A stretch of 11,019 bases of DNA from contig JBBAFB010000070.1 in assembly GCA_041655595.1 (NCBI GenBank), positions 1 to 11,019 of the forward strand, given 5' to 3'. A program made the translations under genes and the position numbers. This document shows positions 1-7,136 of this stretch, piece after piece. The notes below the pieces were generated by a model, which saw only the letters and a list, made by a program, of their open reading frames with translations, was not told the origin of the DNA and searched no databases. The DNA comes from JBBAFB01 sp041655595 (GTDB lineage Bacteria; Bacillota; DULZ01). The number at the start of each line of letters is the position of its first letter. Within the stretch, counting starts at the first letter, position 1.

Positions 1-62
1 CTTTTTCGATAGTTTATATCTGGATTCTATCATATTCGGCTAAATTATGGAATCCCTTTAGG

Positions 63-80
63 GAGTTTTCACACAGTCTG
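63..80. repeat. Candidate insertion-sequence terminal repeat
   Basis: The 18 bases GAGTTTTCACACAGTCTG resemble the type of terminal inverted repeat found at ends of Firmicute insertion sequences; this is recollection of a pattern, not a match I could verify. If correct, the element would extend leftward out of the window, and bases 1-62 would be its subterminal DNA. Only one copy is in view, no transposase is visible and no target duplication can be checked. A short hairpin (TCCCTttAGGGA, 53-64) abuts it. Bases 1-101 contain no convincing gene and no clear terminator for the operon ending at 102. Confidence 0.3.
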
Positions 81-101
81 ACGTCCCCTTGCCACCTTGC
101 T

Positions 102-1313
102 TTAGGGGTAGTATTTGTGGTATTTTAAAAATTGGCCCAGGTAGGCTTTGTATAGGAAAAACAGGCGTTTTAGTTTGTTGTCTCCTTTTAAGAAGAGGGG
201 GTTATAAACCTTTTTGTTGCTAATTAATTGCTTAATCCGGGCTAAATTTTCTTTATCCTTAACGTATTTAAAGGCTATCAGCCTGGAAATTACGGTCCAG
301 AGGATCTTGTCTGTTACTATTTGAAAACTATGTTCCTTGTTATAGATATATTCTTCCGTCACATATTTAGCCAAATTAGAGCCTGCTCCCGTTACCGAGG
401 AACTGCTTCTTCCCTGTCTACAGTTAATTTCCAAGGCTTTGAATTTGCCATCCCTGTCATCGTATTTAATGTCGAAAGTAGAAAACCCTACATAGCCTAT
501 TTCCTCTAAAAAGTTTTTAATTTTATGAGACAAATCTTCATTATAGTCAGTAACCAAAAGAGAAGCACTGCCCAAACCCTGGGGAGTATATTCCTCCAAC
601 ATCACTTGAGCCAAGGACATCAGTTTTACTTTTTTATCCCGGCCTGAATAGCAAACCATGATTCTTAAATGGGAGTCATCCCCCGGAATATATTCTTGAA
701 TTATTAAATCATCAGCATATCCGGCCCGGTATATTTTATGGATTACCTCTTGTAAGTCGTTCAAATTAGTTATTTTGTAAACCTTTTTCTGCCCCTCAAA
801 TTCATTGAGCCAGTAATTTATGCTGTTAGAAGGCTTAACAATAACCGGAAATTGAAAGGCTGGAACAAAATCATCCCCCATAGCTTTATTGTAGATCAGG
901 GTTTGAGGGTAGTCCAATTGGTATTGTTCACACATTTCATAAAATTTTTGCTTTGTCAATAGTTTTTCCAACAATTCTTGATCAAGGTAGGGGGCAATTA
1001 CGTTTTTGCCAAACTGATCCCGGTGTTTTACAATTAGCTCCACATAATTATCACCGCAGCCGATTAGCAAGACCTGCTTATGAATATATTTTTCGGAAAA
1101 GTTTTTCACGGTTTGTATAAATACATCCGAATTGCCTATATTTAGGTCGGAATAATAGTCTATTATTTTGCTATTACAGCTCGGTCCCGAGGGAAATTTT
1201 CCGATCACAATACTTTTTAGTTGGTACTCCTCATAAAAGGCTCTGGCCATACCATAGGTATTTATATCACTGCCAAAAATAATAGGGATAAAATCCCTTT
1301 CTTCAATCTGCAA
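102..1313 (-). CDS. ATP-grasp ligase, D-aspartate-ligase-like (carboxylate-amine ligase)
   Basis: The 403-residue protein is an ATP-grasp ligase, a family that joins a carboxylate to an amine through an acyl phosphate. The N-terminal stretch GSDINTYGMARAFYEEY (14-30) is typical of the carboxylate-amine ligase group that includes the enterococcal D-aspartate ligase, which adds D-Asp to the side-chain amine of the peptidoglycan diamino acid. ATP-grasp landmarks follow: FPVIVKPSNS (155-164, ATP-binding Lys), IIQEYIPGDDSHLR (204-217) and the metal-binding segment around ALEINCRQGRSS (293-304; E295, N297). There is no signal peptide, so it is cytoplasmic. The start is TTG, preceded by AAGGGCGGG; the first ATG is 21 codons in and would remove the conserved N-terminus. 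It is the last gene of the operon, 55 bases after the MurE homologue. No Asp racemase is visible, so the donor amino acid is uncertain. ATP-grasp family membership is firm; substrate is inferred. Confidence 0.85.
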   Translation of the reverse strand: MQIEERDFIPIIFGSDINTYGMARAFYEEYQLKSIVIGKFPSGPSCNSKIIDYYSDLNIGNSDVFIQTVKNFSEKYIHKQVLLIGCGDNYVELIVKHRDQFGKNVIAPYLDQELLEKLLTKQKFYEMCEQYQLDYPQTLIYNKAMGDDFVPAFQFPVIVKPSNSINYWLNEFEGQKKVYKITNLNDLQEVIHKIYRAGYADDLIIQEYIPGDDSHLRIMVCYSGRDKKVKLMSLAQVMLEEYTPQGLGSASLLVTDYNEDLSHKIKNFLEEIGYVGFSTFDIKYDDRDGKFKALEINCRQGRSSSSVTGAGSNLAKYVTEEYIYNKEHSFQIVTDKILWTVISRLIAFKYVKDKENLARIKQLISNKKVYNPLFLKGDNKLKRLFFLYKAYLGQFLKYHKYYP

Positions 1314-1348
1314 AGTAAAACCCGCCCTTGTTTTATATTTTTCGTGTT

Positions 1349-1370
1349 AAAGCAAGCACTGACCTGCTTT
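1349..1370 (-). other. Intercistronic hairpin between murE-like and ATP-grasp genes
   Basis: On the minus strand AAAGCAGG pairs with CTTGCTTT across a six-base loop, giving an 8-bp stem with one G-U pair. It overlaps the TAA stop of the MurE homologue. The bases after it are A-rich rather than T-rich, so it does not look like an intrinsic terminator. It could be an RNA-processing or stabilising element, or be without function. Confidence 0.3.
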
Positions 1371-2895
1371 AGTTTAAATTCGTCAGTTTTCCGCCTAAAT
1401 CATATTCCGCTAAAAACCTGGTTGCATTATCCACATCCGAGGGGTATTTAATATTGCCTGTCCCAATTCTTTGGTATCTTTCATTGCCCTTACCGGTAAT
1501 TAAAACCACCGTTTCCAACTCCTGCGAAAGGATGGCCCTTTTAATGGCTTCCGTTCTGTCCTCTATAATTTCATAATTATGATTGTTTTGCTTAACATAT
1601 TGAGCTATTTCTTCACAAATAAGCCTTACATTTTTTTCACCGGGGTCTTCCATGGTGAGGATTATCTTGTCGGATTTTAAACCGGAAATTAGCCCCAGAT
1701 CCCTTCGCCTAGTAATGGCTTTTTCACCCGGACAACCGAAAACAGTGATAATTTTTCTGGTGGGATATTGCTTTTGTACGGAATCATAAAGCTCGTTAAA
1801 ACTGAGTTTGTTGTGAGCATAGTCAACGATAACAACCTTATCCTTGTCTCTGCTGATGAACCTATCCATTCTGCCGGCCACTTTAGCCTTGTTCAAGCCC
1901 GAGTAAAGATACTCTTGCGGTATCTGTAAAGAATAGGCCACTGCTACGGCAGCCAGAGCATTTTTTAGATTGAAGGTGCCCGGCATATTCAAACTGAATT
2001 GCCGATCAAAACCGGCGGTTTTTACTCGAAAACCGGATCGGGTGCTGCCCTCCTCTAAGGCGTAACCGAAAATATCCGCCTCCTGTCCAAAAGCAAAGGT
2101 AACAATGTTAGCCGCAGCTTGGGCAGAGGCCAATACCCTAGGGGATTCCTCCAAATCTAAGTTGACACAGGCAGTAGTTGCCTGTTGAAATAAGTTGAGC
2201 TTGGATGAAAAATAATCCTCAAAGTCAAGATGCTCAACAGGACTAATATGGTCTTCGGAAATATTCAAGAAAACAGCCACATCAAAATTTACACCATAAA
2301 CCCTGCCATACTTCAACGCCTGGCTGGAAACCTCTACTACCACATACTGAGTACCATTTTTTGCTGCATTGTAAAAAAACTTTTGCAAATCCAAGGACTC
2401 AGGGGTTGTTAAATGGGAAGATGCTGTTTTTTTCCCATCAAAAGTTAAATCCGTGGTAACCAAGCCTGCCTTTGTTTTATCAACATCCCTTAAGTACTCA
2501 TCCAAAATATACTTCACATAATTTGCAGTGGTTGTTTTACCCTTTGTCCCCGTAATCCCTATTAATTTAAACTTTTTCCAGGGAAAACCATAATAAAGAT
2601 TGGCAACCAGGGAGAGGGCCTGAAAAGCATTGCTTACGATAAAGCCGGGGATTTCCTTTTGGTAATCCCGCTCACTGATATAAGCGATGGCACCCCTGGC
2701 TATAGCTTCATCTAAATATTTTTCCTGAAACCCCACTCCTTTGCAAACAAAAAGGGTGCCCTTAATAACTTCCTTTGAATTGTAGGCAACCTTTCTTACT
2801 ACTCTTTTCTTCATAATTTCGGGATAATCTTTAACAAGCAATAAGTTATGCTTTTCAATTAATCTCAGATATTCACTGATGGAGTGTCCTGTCAC
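1369..2895 (-). CDS. murE: MurE-type Mur ligase (UDP-MurNAc-tripeptide synthetase), not of the DAP type
   Basis: The 508-residue protein has the three-domain Mur ligase plan and would add the third amino acid to UDP-MurNAc-L-Ala-D-Glu using ATP in the cytoplasm. Visible landmarks are the N-terminal UDP-binding part (YNSKEVIKGTLFVC, 38-51), the P-loop GITGTKGKTTT (113-123), HLTTPESLDLQ (161-171), VEVSSQAL (187-194), the probable carbamylated Lys in YFSSKLNLF (K232), AGRMDRF (340-346), DYAHN (358-362) and GKGNERYQ (468-475). Where DAP-adding MurE has DNPR, this protein reads EDPG (416-419), so the Arg that grips meso-diaminopimelate is missing. This suggests Lys, diaminobutyrate or another amino acid as substrate. 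The start is GTG with AAAGGAG nine bases upstream. It lies between the femX and ATP-grasp genes rather than in a division/wall (dcw) cluster, so it may be a second, specialised copy. Family certain; substrate unknown. Confidence 0.9.
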   Translation of the reverse strand: MTGHSISEYLRLIEKHNLLLVKDYPEIMKKRVVRKVAYNSKEVIKGTLFVCKGVGFQEKYLDEAIARGAIAYISERDYQKEIPGFIVSNAFQALSLVANLYYGFPWKKFKLIGITGTKGKTTTANYVKYILDEYLRDVDKTKAGLVTTDLTFDGKKTASSHLTTPESLDLQKFFYNAAKNGTQYVVVEVSSQALKYGRVYGVNFDVAVFLNISEDHISPVEHLDFEDYFSSKLNLFQQATTACVNLDLEESPRVLASAQAAANIVTFAFGQEADIFGYALEEGSTRSGFRVKTAGFDRQFSLNMPGTFNLKNALAAVAVAYSLQIPQEYLYSGLNKAKVAGRMDRFISRDKDKVVIVDYAHNKLSFNELYDSVQKQYPTRKIITVFGCPGEKAITRRRDLGLISGLKSDKIILTMEDPGEKNVRLICEEIAQYVKQNNHNYEIIEDRTEAIKRAILSQELETVVLITGKGNERYQRIGTGNIKYPSDVDNATRFLAEYDLGGKLTNLN

Positions 2896-2966
2896 TGTTA
2901 TCTTCTCCTTTTGCTACCAGGCTCCCGCCTAAGCCTAAGCACGCAACTTACCTGCGAAAAACCGGA

Positions 2967-4055
2967 CTAGCTTGTACTGCCTTTATTATTCCCCGCCGCA
3001 ATTTTATCTTTCATTAAATATATTTTCCTTCTGGTATCTCGAAAAAAGGTAATCCCTTTTTCCGCCAAAAAATAAATTGCCGGGTTAAAAACATAATCAA
3101 GCATACCGGTAAACTCCGTATATTTTCCTTTAAAACCTACCTTAAACCGATACAAACCCACCATAGGATTATTTTCATCCAAGTCACCCGGGACTCCCCT
3201 GAAATCATAGATATCACAACCGGATTCCAAGCCCCATTTAATCATTTCCCATTGGAGCAAATAATTAGGCATCATATTTCTTTTTTCATTACTGCTGGCC
3301 CCATAAAGGTACCAGCATTTATTACCCCAAAGAATAGCAATTGATCCCGCAATTGGCTGGTTTTCGTGGTAGGCAAGGTAGACCCTGACATGTTCAGGAC
3401 CTAGGTAGTCATATACATTCTCGTAATATTCCAAGGGTCTAACAATAAATTGATCCCTTATGCCCGTTTCGACTATTAGTTTGTGAAAAACAGCGATCTC
3501 ATCCCTTGAGCCAATCTTAACGGTAACACCCCTTCTTTGGGCTAACCTAATGTTATAGCGAGTTTTATGATGGAAATTGTTCATCAAGTCTTCCTCAGTC
3601 ATATTTTTCAGGTCCAATCTAAACACAAATCTGGGTTGAATTCCATCGTAGTTTTTTAAACCTCGGAATATTTTGAAACCCAAATCATCAACAAGCTTTT
3701 CAAATTGCTTGTCTTCTATTTCTATATCGGGGTCCATCTTTAAAACATAGCTCTTATGCTTTTTTGCCAAGGCTTTGGCTTTTTCCAACAACCCCTGCAG
3801 GGTATCCCGATCATGGGGATCACAAACAGGACCCCTGGGTGAATACATCATGGTATAGCCCAAACCCGGAAGCTTTCTTATTAAAAGACTCATGGAACCT
3901 TTTATTTCTCCCTTTTCGTCCTCAACATAGATTATTTCATGGAGCCACTCGGACTTTAGCTTTGCCCAGCCCTCGGACTGCATAAAATGCCCTTTGGGAT
4001 GTAGCTGTATAAATTTATGATATCTGTCCGTGAAATCTTTTGTCGGATTGCTCAA
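2967..4055 (-). CDS. FemX/FemAB-family peptidoglycan branch aminoacyltransferase
   Basis: The 362-residue protein belongs to the FemABX family, which transfers an amino acid from aminoacyl-tRNA to the side-chain amine of a peptidoglycan precursor. The fold is two GNAT-like halves. Characteristic stretches are HFMQSEGWAKLK (23-34), MMYSPRGPV (69-77), HHKTRYNIRLAQRRGV (162-177), WYLYGASSNEKRNMMPNYLL (248-267), YDFRGVPG (283-290) and YRFKVGFKG (302-310). It lacks the long coiled-coil arm of staphylococcal FemA, so it resembles the shorter FemX type. There is no signal peptide. The start is a TTG whose bases overlap the TGA stop of the preceding aminotransferase by 4 bases (4052-4055), with GGGAGGAG seven bases upstream; this implies translational coupling. 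The amino acid transferred cannot be read from sequence. A neighbouring Mur ligase and ATP-grasp ligase support a role in building a wall side branch. Confidence 0.92.
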   Translation of the reverse strand: MSNPTKDFTDRYHKFIQLHPKGHFMQSEGWAKLKSEWLHEIIYVEDEKGEIKGSMSLLIRKLPGLGYTMMYSPRGPVCDPHDRDTLQGLLEKAKALAKKHKSYVLKMDPDIEIEDKQFEKLVDDLGFKIFRGLKNYDGIQPRFVFRLDLKNMTEEDLMNNFHHKTRYNIRLAQRRGVTVKIGSRDEIAVFHKLIVETGIRDQFIVRPLEYYENVYDYLGPEHVRVYLAYHENQPIAGSIAILWGNKCWYLYGASSNEKRNMMPNYLLQWEMIKWGLESGCDIYDFRGVPGDLDENNPMVGLYRFKVGFKGKYTEFTGMLDYVFNPAIYFLAEKGITFFRDTRRKIYLMKDKIAAGNNKGSTS

Positions 4056-5380
4056 TATTTTTCTCCTCCCGCATCCAAATGCTTGTACTGTAAGGCATCC
4101 TTTAATTGAGCGGCAGCCCGTTCTTTTGTGCCGAAAACCTCCTGAATAGCCTGCTTAATAATTTGACAACCCTGCATTAACTCGTCATGGTGTATGGTTA
4201 GGGGCGGCAAGATTTTTAACACTGTATCCCCTCTTCCGGCCCGCTCAATTATCAAACCTAAGTCAAAGCATCTTTTGGATACATCTTCAATCAGTTGCTC
4301 GTCTCCACATTTTGAGAGATCAATACCCCAAATCATTCCCAGACCTCTGATTTCAATTTGCTGATGCAGGGGAGCTATTTCTTCCTTCAAAAAGGTTTCC
4401 AACAAGCGGGATTTTAATTCAATTTCGTTACCTAATTTAGTTCTGCTTCTGTATTCTAATGCAGCCTGTCCTGCAACAAAAGCCAGTTGATTGCCTCGAA
4501 AGGTGCCGTTATGCTCCCCGGGCTGCCAAATATCCAGCTCGGGCTTCAATAAAAGCAAAGAGAAAGGAAAACCATAACCGCCGATGGACTTGGAGAGCAC
4601 CACCATATCCGGCACAATCCCCGCCCTTTCAAAGGAAAAATATGTGCCAGACCGATCACAACCTACCTGAATGTCATCACAAATCAGCAAAATATCTTCC
4701 CTCTGACAAAGATCCGCCAGCCTTTTTAACCATTCCACCGGGGCAACATTAATGCCTCCCTCCGCCTGAATAGTCTCCAGGATAATTGCGGCGGGTTTTT
4801 CGATACCCGAATGATTATCTGCCAAGATATTGGCTAAATAATCAATACTGTCAAGTTCATTGGGCAAGCTATTGTAATAAGGAACAAAGGTAACATTGTT
4901 TAAGGGTATACCGGCGCCTTTCCGACTGGCCTCGTTGCTGGTAGCTGCCAGACTGCCTAACGACATCCCGTGAAAAGCACCCATAAAGGAGAAAATACCG
5001 GTGCGTTTTTTTACCTTTCTGGCTAGTTTTAAAGCCGCTTCCACCGCATTGGTGCCGGTGGGGCCGGGAAACTGAACCTTATAATCTAACTTTCTAGGCT
5101 TTAATATTTGTTCGTTAAACGTAATCAAAAAATCCTTTTTAGCCTGGGTATACATGTCCAATGCATGCATAACCCCATCGGAGGCGATATAGCTTACTAT
5201 CCGCTTCTTGATATAATCATTATTATGACCGTAATTTAAAGCACCTGCTCCAGCAAAGAAATCAATATATTCCTTTCCGGACGCGGCATACAGTCTTGAA
5301 CCTTTGGCCTTGGTAAATATATCTGGGAAAGACCTGCAGTACGAACGCACATTGGATTCTACTTCATTAAAAATTTTCAT
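4052..5380 (-). CDS. ectB: Diaminobutyrate--2-oxoglutarate aminotransferase, EctB type
   Basis: The 442-residue protein is a class III, PLP-dependent aminotransferase closely resembling EctB, which makes L-2,4-diaminobutyrate from L-aspartate-4-semialdehyde with glutamate as amino donor. Landmarks are NEVESNVRSYCRSFP (5-19), YIDFFAGAGALNYGHNN (38-54), QFPGPTGTNAVEAALKLARK (103-122), FHGMSLGSLAAT (136-147), the cofactor-binding Asp region ICDDIQVGCDRSG (233-245), the PLP Lys in VLSKSIGGYGFP (K264) and FRGNQLAF (294-301). Length is slightly above the family norm, with a charged C-terminal tail. The start is ATG with GGGGGG six bases upstream. It sits 62 bases after murF and overlaps femX by 4 bases. 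No ectA or ectC is in the window, so the product probably serves something other than ectoine; a wall precursor is the natural inference. Other omega-amino substrates remain possible. Confidence 0.9.
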   Translation of the reverse strand: MKIFNEVESNVRSYCRSFPDIFTKAKGSRLYAASGKEYIDFFAGAGALNYGHNNDYIKKRIVSYIASDGVMHALDMYTQAKKDFLITFNEQILKPRKLDYKVQFPGPTGTNAVEAALKLARKVKKRTGIFSFMGAFHGMSLGSLAATSNEASRKGAGIPLNNVTFVPYYNSLPNELDSIDYLANILADNHSGIEKPAAIILETIQAEGGINVAPVEWLKRLADLCQREDILLICDDIQVGCDRSGTYFSFERAGIVPDMVVLSKSIGGYGFPFSLLLLKPELDIWQPGEHNGTFRGNQLAFVAGQAALEYRSRTKLGNEIELKSRLLETFLKEEIAPLHQQIEIRGLGMIWGIDLSKCGDEQLIEDVSKRCFDLGLIIERAGRGDTVLKILPPLTIHHDELMQGCQIIKQAIQEVFGTKERAAAQLKDALQYKHLDAGGEKY

Positions 5381-5442
5381 TGTCTACCCCCCGTAAAATT
5401 TATAAGCTTTTTCACCCGGCAATGCTTCCTTTGCTATCTCAT

Positions 5443-6831
5443 TCAAGATAGACCTTTAACAATCTCTTCCATTTTAACACCTCGTGAACCTTTAACTAAA
5501 ATTACATCCCCCGGCATTACAATATCTTCTATAAAAGCTAACACTGCTTGATTATCCTTAAAAGACCCAGTTTTAGCTTTTGGAAAACCAGCTTGAATAG
5601 CCCCCGTCACAATTTCCCCGGCAAGACGGCCTACCGTAATCAAGTAGGCGGGCTTGATACTCTTGACTTTTTTCCCTACCTCCCGGTGATATTCGGCCCA
5701 GGAAGCACCCAACTCATACATATCGCCTAAAATGGCAATTTTTCTGCGGCTACCTGCTATAGTATCCAGCACCTCCAAAGAGGAAGCCATGGAGGTAGGG
5801 TTGGCATTGTAGGCATCATTGATCAAAGTTATTTTTCTTCGGGAAGATTGGGTAATTTCCAACCTCATAGAAGTTAAACGTACCTCGCTCAGCCCCGACC
5901 TTATCTCCTCCCAAGTTAAACCCAGTTGTCTAGCAATTGCCATGGCAGCCAAGGAATTAACAATATTATGCTTCCCTGGTATGTTAATTGCCATTGAAGC
6001 CGTTTCGCTCTCAGTGTTAACTTGAAAGGTGTAGCCGTAATCCTCTTTATTAGCCTCAACTGCGGACACCCACAGATCAGCAGGAGGTGAATAATCAAAC
6101 CATTGGATTGGGCAAGAAAGATCAGCGGCCCATGTCTTGAGTATTGCCTGATCTTGCTTATTTAAAACCATTCCCCCCTCCGGCGGAATATGAGAAAATA
6201 GCTCGGCTTTTGCTTGGGCAATTTTTGCTTGAGAACCCAGAATTTCTTGATGAGCGTGACCTATATTGGTAACTAATCCATGAGTGGGTTCGGCAATTTC
6301 GGCCAAAAGATCAATCTCCCCTAGTCCCCCCATACCCATTTCCACTATGACCGCCCAATGCTTTTGTTCCAAAGCAAGCAGTGTTAAAGGCAGGCCTAAA
6401 TGGTTATTATAATTTCCCTCAGTACTTAAAACGGCTCCTTTTTGAAGCAAGATAGCAGCAAGTATATCTTTGGTTGTGGTTTTGCCAGTACTGCCGGTAA
6501 TGGCGATAACCGGCCCCTTCATTATTTTTCGTTGAGCCGAGGCCAACTGCTGCAAAGCGGTTTCCGCATCATCAACCAAGAGCAAAGGGAAATCCGGCCT
6601 TGAGAATTCCGAGGGGAGATGACTGACTACCGCGCCAACAGCCCCCGAATGATAGGCTTGCTCTAAAAAGCGATGTCCATCTGTCCTTTCCCCCTTGAGA
6701 GCAAAGAAAAGTTGGCCGGGCTCTAATCTCCTAGTATCAATTGAGGCCCCCCTAGGTTCAATCCGGGCATTGCCGCCTAGCAACTCAGCCTGAATAGTTC
6801 GGGCTATTTCCCCCAGAGTAAAATTATACAA
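5443..6831 (-). CDS. murF: UDP-N-acetylmuramoyl-tripeptide--D-alanyl-D-alanine ligase
   Basis: The 462-residue protein is MurF, which adds D-Ala-D-Ala to UDP-MurNAc-tripeptide in the cytoplasm to complete the pentapeptide precursor. Diagnostic segments are IDTRRLEPGQLFFALKGERTDGH-type N-terminal UDP-binding sequence (around 31-53), the P-loop ITGSTGKTTTKD (111-122), EGNYNNHLGLP (138-148), EMGMGGLGEI (164-173), TNIGHAH (188-194), DAYNANPTSM (339-348), ILGDMYELG (367-375) and KGSRGVKME (447-455). All catalytic motifs are intact and the length is normal. The start is TTG with a near-perfect AAGGAGG seven bases upstream; there is no ATG until residue 104. It heads the operon followed by ectB, femX, murE-like and ATP-grasp genes, instead of lying beside mraY and murD. 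It may be the only MurF or a second copy dedicated to the operon's product; the window cannot tell. Confidence 0.96.
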   Translation of the reverse strand: MYNFTLGEIARTIQAELLGGNARIEPRGASIDTRRLEPGQLFFALKGERTDGHRFLEQAYHSGAVGAVVSHLPSEFSRPDFPLLLVDDAETALQQLASAQRKIMKGPVIAITGSTGKTTTKDILAAILLQKGAVLSTEGNYNNHLGLPLTLLALEQKHWAVIVEMGMGGLGEIDLLAEIAEPTHGLVTNIGHAHQEILGSQAKIAQAKAELFSHIPPEGGMVLNKQDQAILKTWAADLSCPIQWFDYSPPADLWVSAVEANKEDYGYTFQVNTESETASMAINIPGKHNIVNSLAAMAIARQLGLTWEEIRSGLSEVRLTSMRLEITQSSRRKITLINDAYNANPTSMASSLEVLDTIAGSRRKIAILGDMYELGASWAEYHREVGKKVKSIKPAYLITVGRLAGEIVTGAIQAGFPKAKTGSFKDNQAVLAFIEDIVMPGDVILVKGSRGVKMEEIVKGLS

Positions 6832-6903
6832 GGTCCAGCCTCCTTAACAACAATTTACTTGTAACAAAATCAAAAGGATTTGCAGCCAACTTTGGGGAAA
6901 AAC

Positions 6904-6922
6904 CACTTACCGCCGGTATGTG
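6904..6922. promoter_or_regulatory. Dyad-symmetric element in the murF leader
   Basis: CACTTACCGCCGGTATGTG reads as CAC-t-TACCG-c-CGGTA-t-GTG, symmetric about its central base except for one T/T pair. It lies just downstream of the expected transcription start of the murF operon, a place typical of repressor operators. A one-base centre makes an RNA hairpin unlikely, so protein binding is the better guess. No regulator is identified. Confidence 0.35.
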
Positions 6923-6944
6923 TTCTTTTGTCCCTCTTGAGGTA

Positions 6945-6974
6945 ATTCTACACCATCTTAAAGTAGTATTTCAA
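6945..6974 (-). promoter_or_regulatory. Probable sigma-A promoter of the murF-ectB-femX-murE operon
   Basis: On the minus strand a TTGAAA box (6969-6974) is followed after 18 bases by TAGAAT (6945-6950), each one base from consensus. Transcription would start near 6938, leaving a leader of about 105 bases before the murF TTG. No other promoter of comparable quality was seen inside the operon. Confidence 0.55.
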
Positions 6975-6999
6975 CAGCAAATTATTAACGCCCACTCCT

Positions 7000-7009
7000 C
7001 CGGGCCCGG
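7000..7009. repeat. Perfect GC-rich palindrome in the divergent intergenic region
   Basis: CCGGGCCCGG is a perfect 10-base palindrome in otherwise AT-rich DNA, 26 bases upstream of the murF -35 box and between the two divergent genes. It could be an operator half for either direction or a chance GC-rich word. Confidence 0.25.
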
Positions 7010-7136
7010 TAAATGATGACTTATTTACTAAAAAGGTTAAGAATAGAGAGAGCAATCTTAAACCGGAGCTAAATGGTTTCGGCTGTTAATAGAGGACAAA
7101 GCAGCATTATGCAGAATAAATAATGAGCAATAATTA

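Larger units (their letters stand above)
6832..7136. other. Divergent intergenic region between murF and spoVB-like gene
   Basis: These 305 bases separate two divergent genes. They hold the murF ribosome site, a leader of about 100 bases with a 19-base dyad (6904-6922), a sigma-A-like promoter for the murF operon (6945-6974) and a perfect 10-base palindrome CCGGGCCCGG (7000-7009). On the plus strand I see no convincing sigma-A or sigma-E promoter for the flippase gene; the stretch before it is AT-rich. No T-box, lysine riboswitch or small gene is recognisable. Confidence 0.6.

Noticed and set aside
31..46. Sequence catattcggctaaatt resembles catattccgctaaaaa at 1401-1416 in the MurE homologue's C-terminus, and both can be read as LAEYD on the minus strand.
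   Set aside because: The match is only about 14 bases, the rest of the left-end frame shows no Mur ligase similarity, and a chance match in AT-rich DNA is likely.
4459..4752. A 97-codon plus-strand open frame opposite the aminotransferase gene, and similar antisense frames at 3764-3985, 1221-1451 and 10633-10923.
   Set aside because: They lie antisense to well-supported genes or candidate genes, have low-complexity or unlikely composition and show no family similarity.
4052..5380. Ectoine biosynthesis cluster.
   Set aside because: Only the EctB-type gene is present; neither the acetyltransferase nor ectoine synthase is found in the window and the neighbours are wall enzymes.
6832..6944. T-box or lysine riboswitch in the murF leader.
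   Set aside because: The leader is only about 105 bases and has no T-box sequence, terminator/antiterminator pair or lysine-aptamer features.
7059..7080. AAACC...GGTTT inverted repeat upstream of the flippase gene as a terminator or riboswitch stem.
   Set aside because: The stem is only five base pairs with a ten-base loop and no T-run, and no riboswitch core is recognisable around it.
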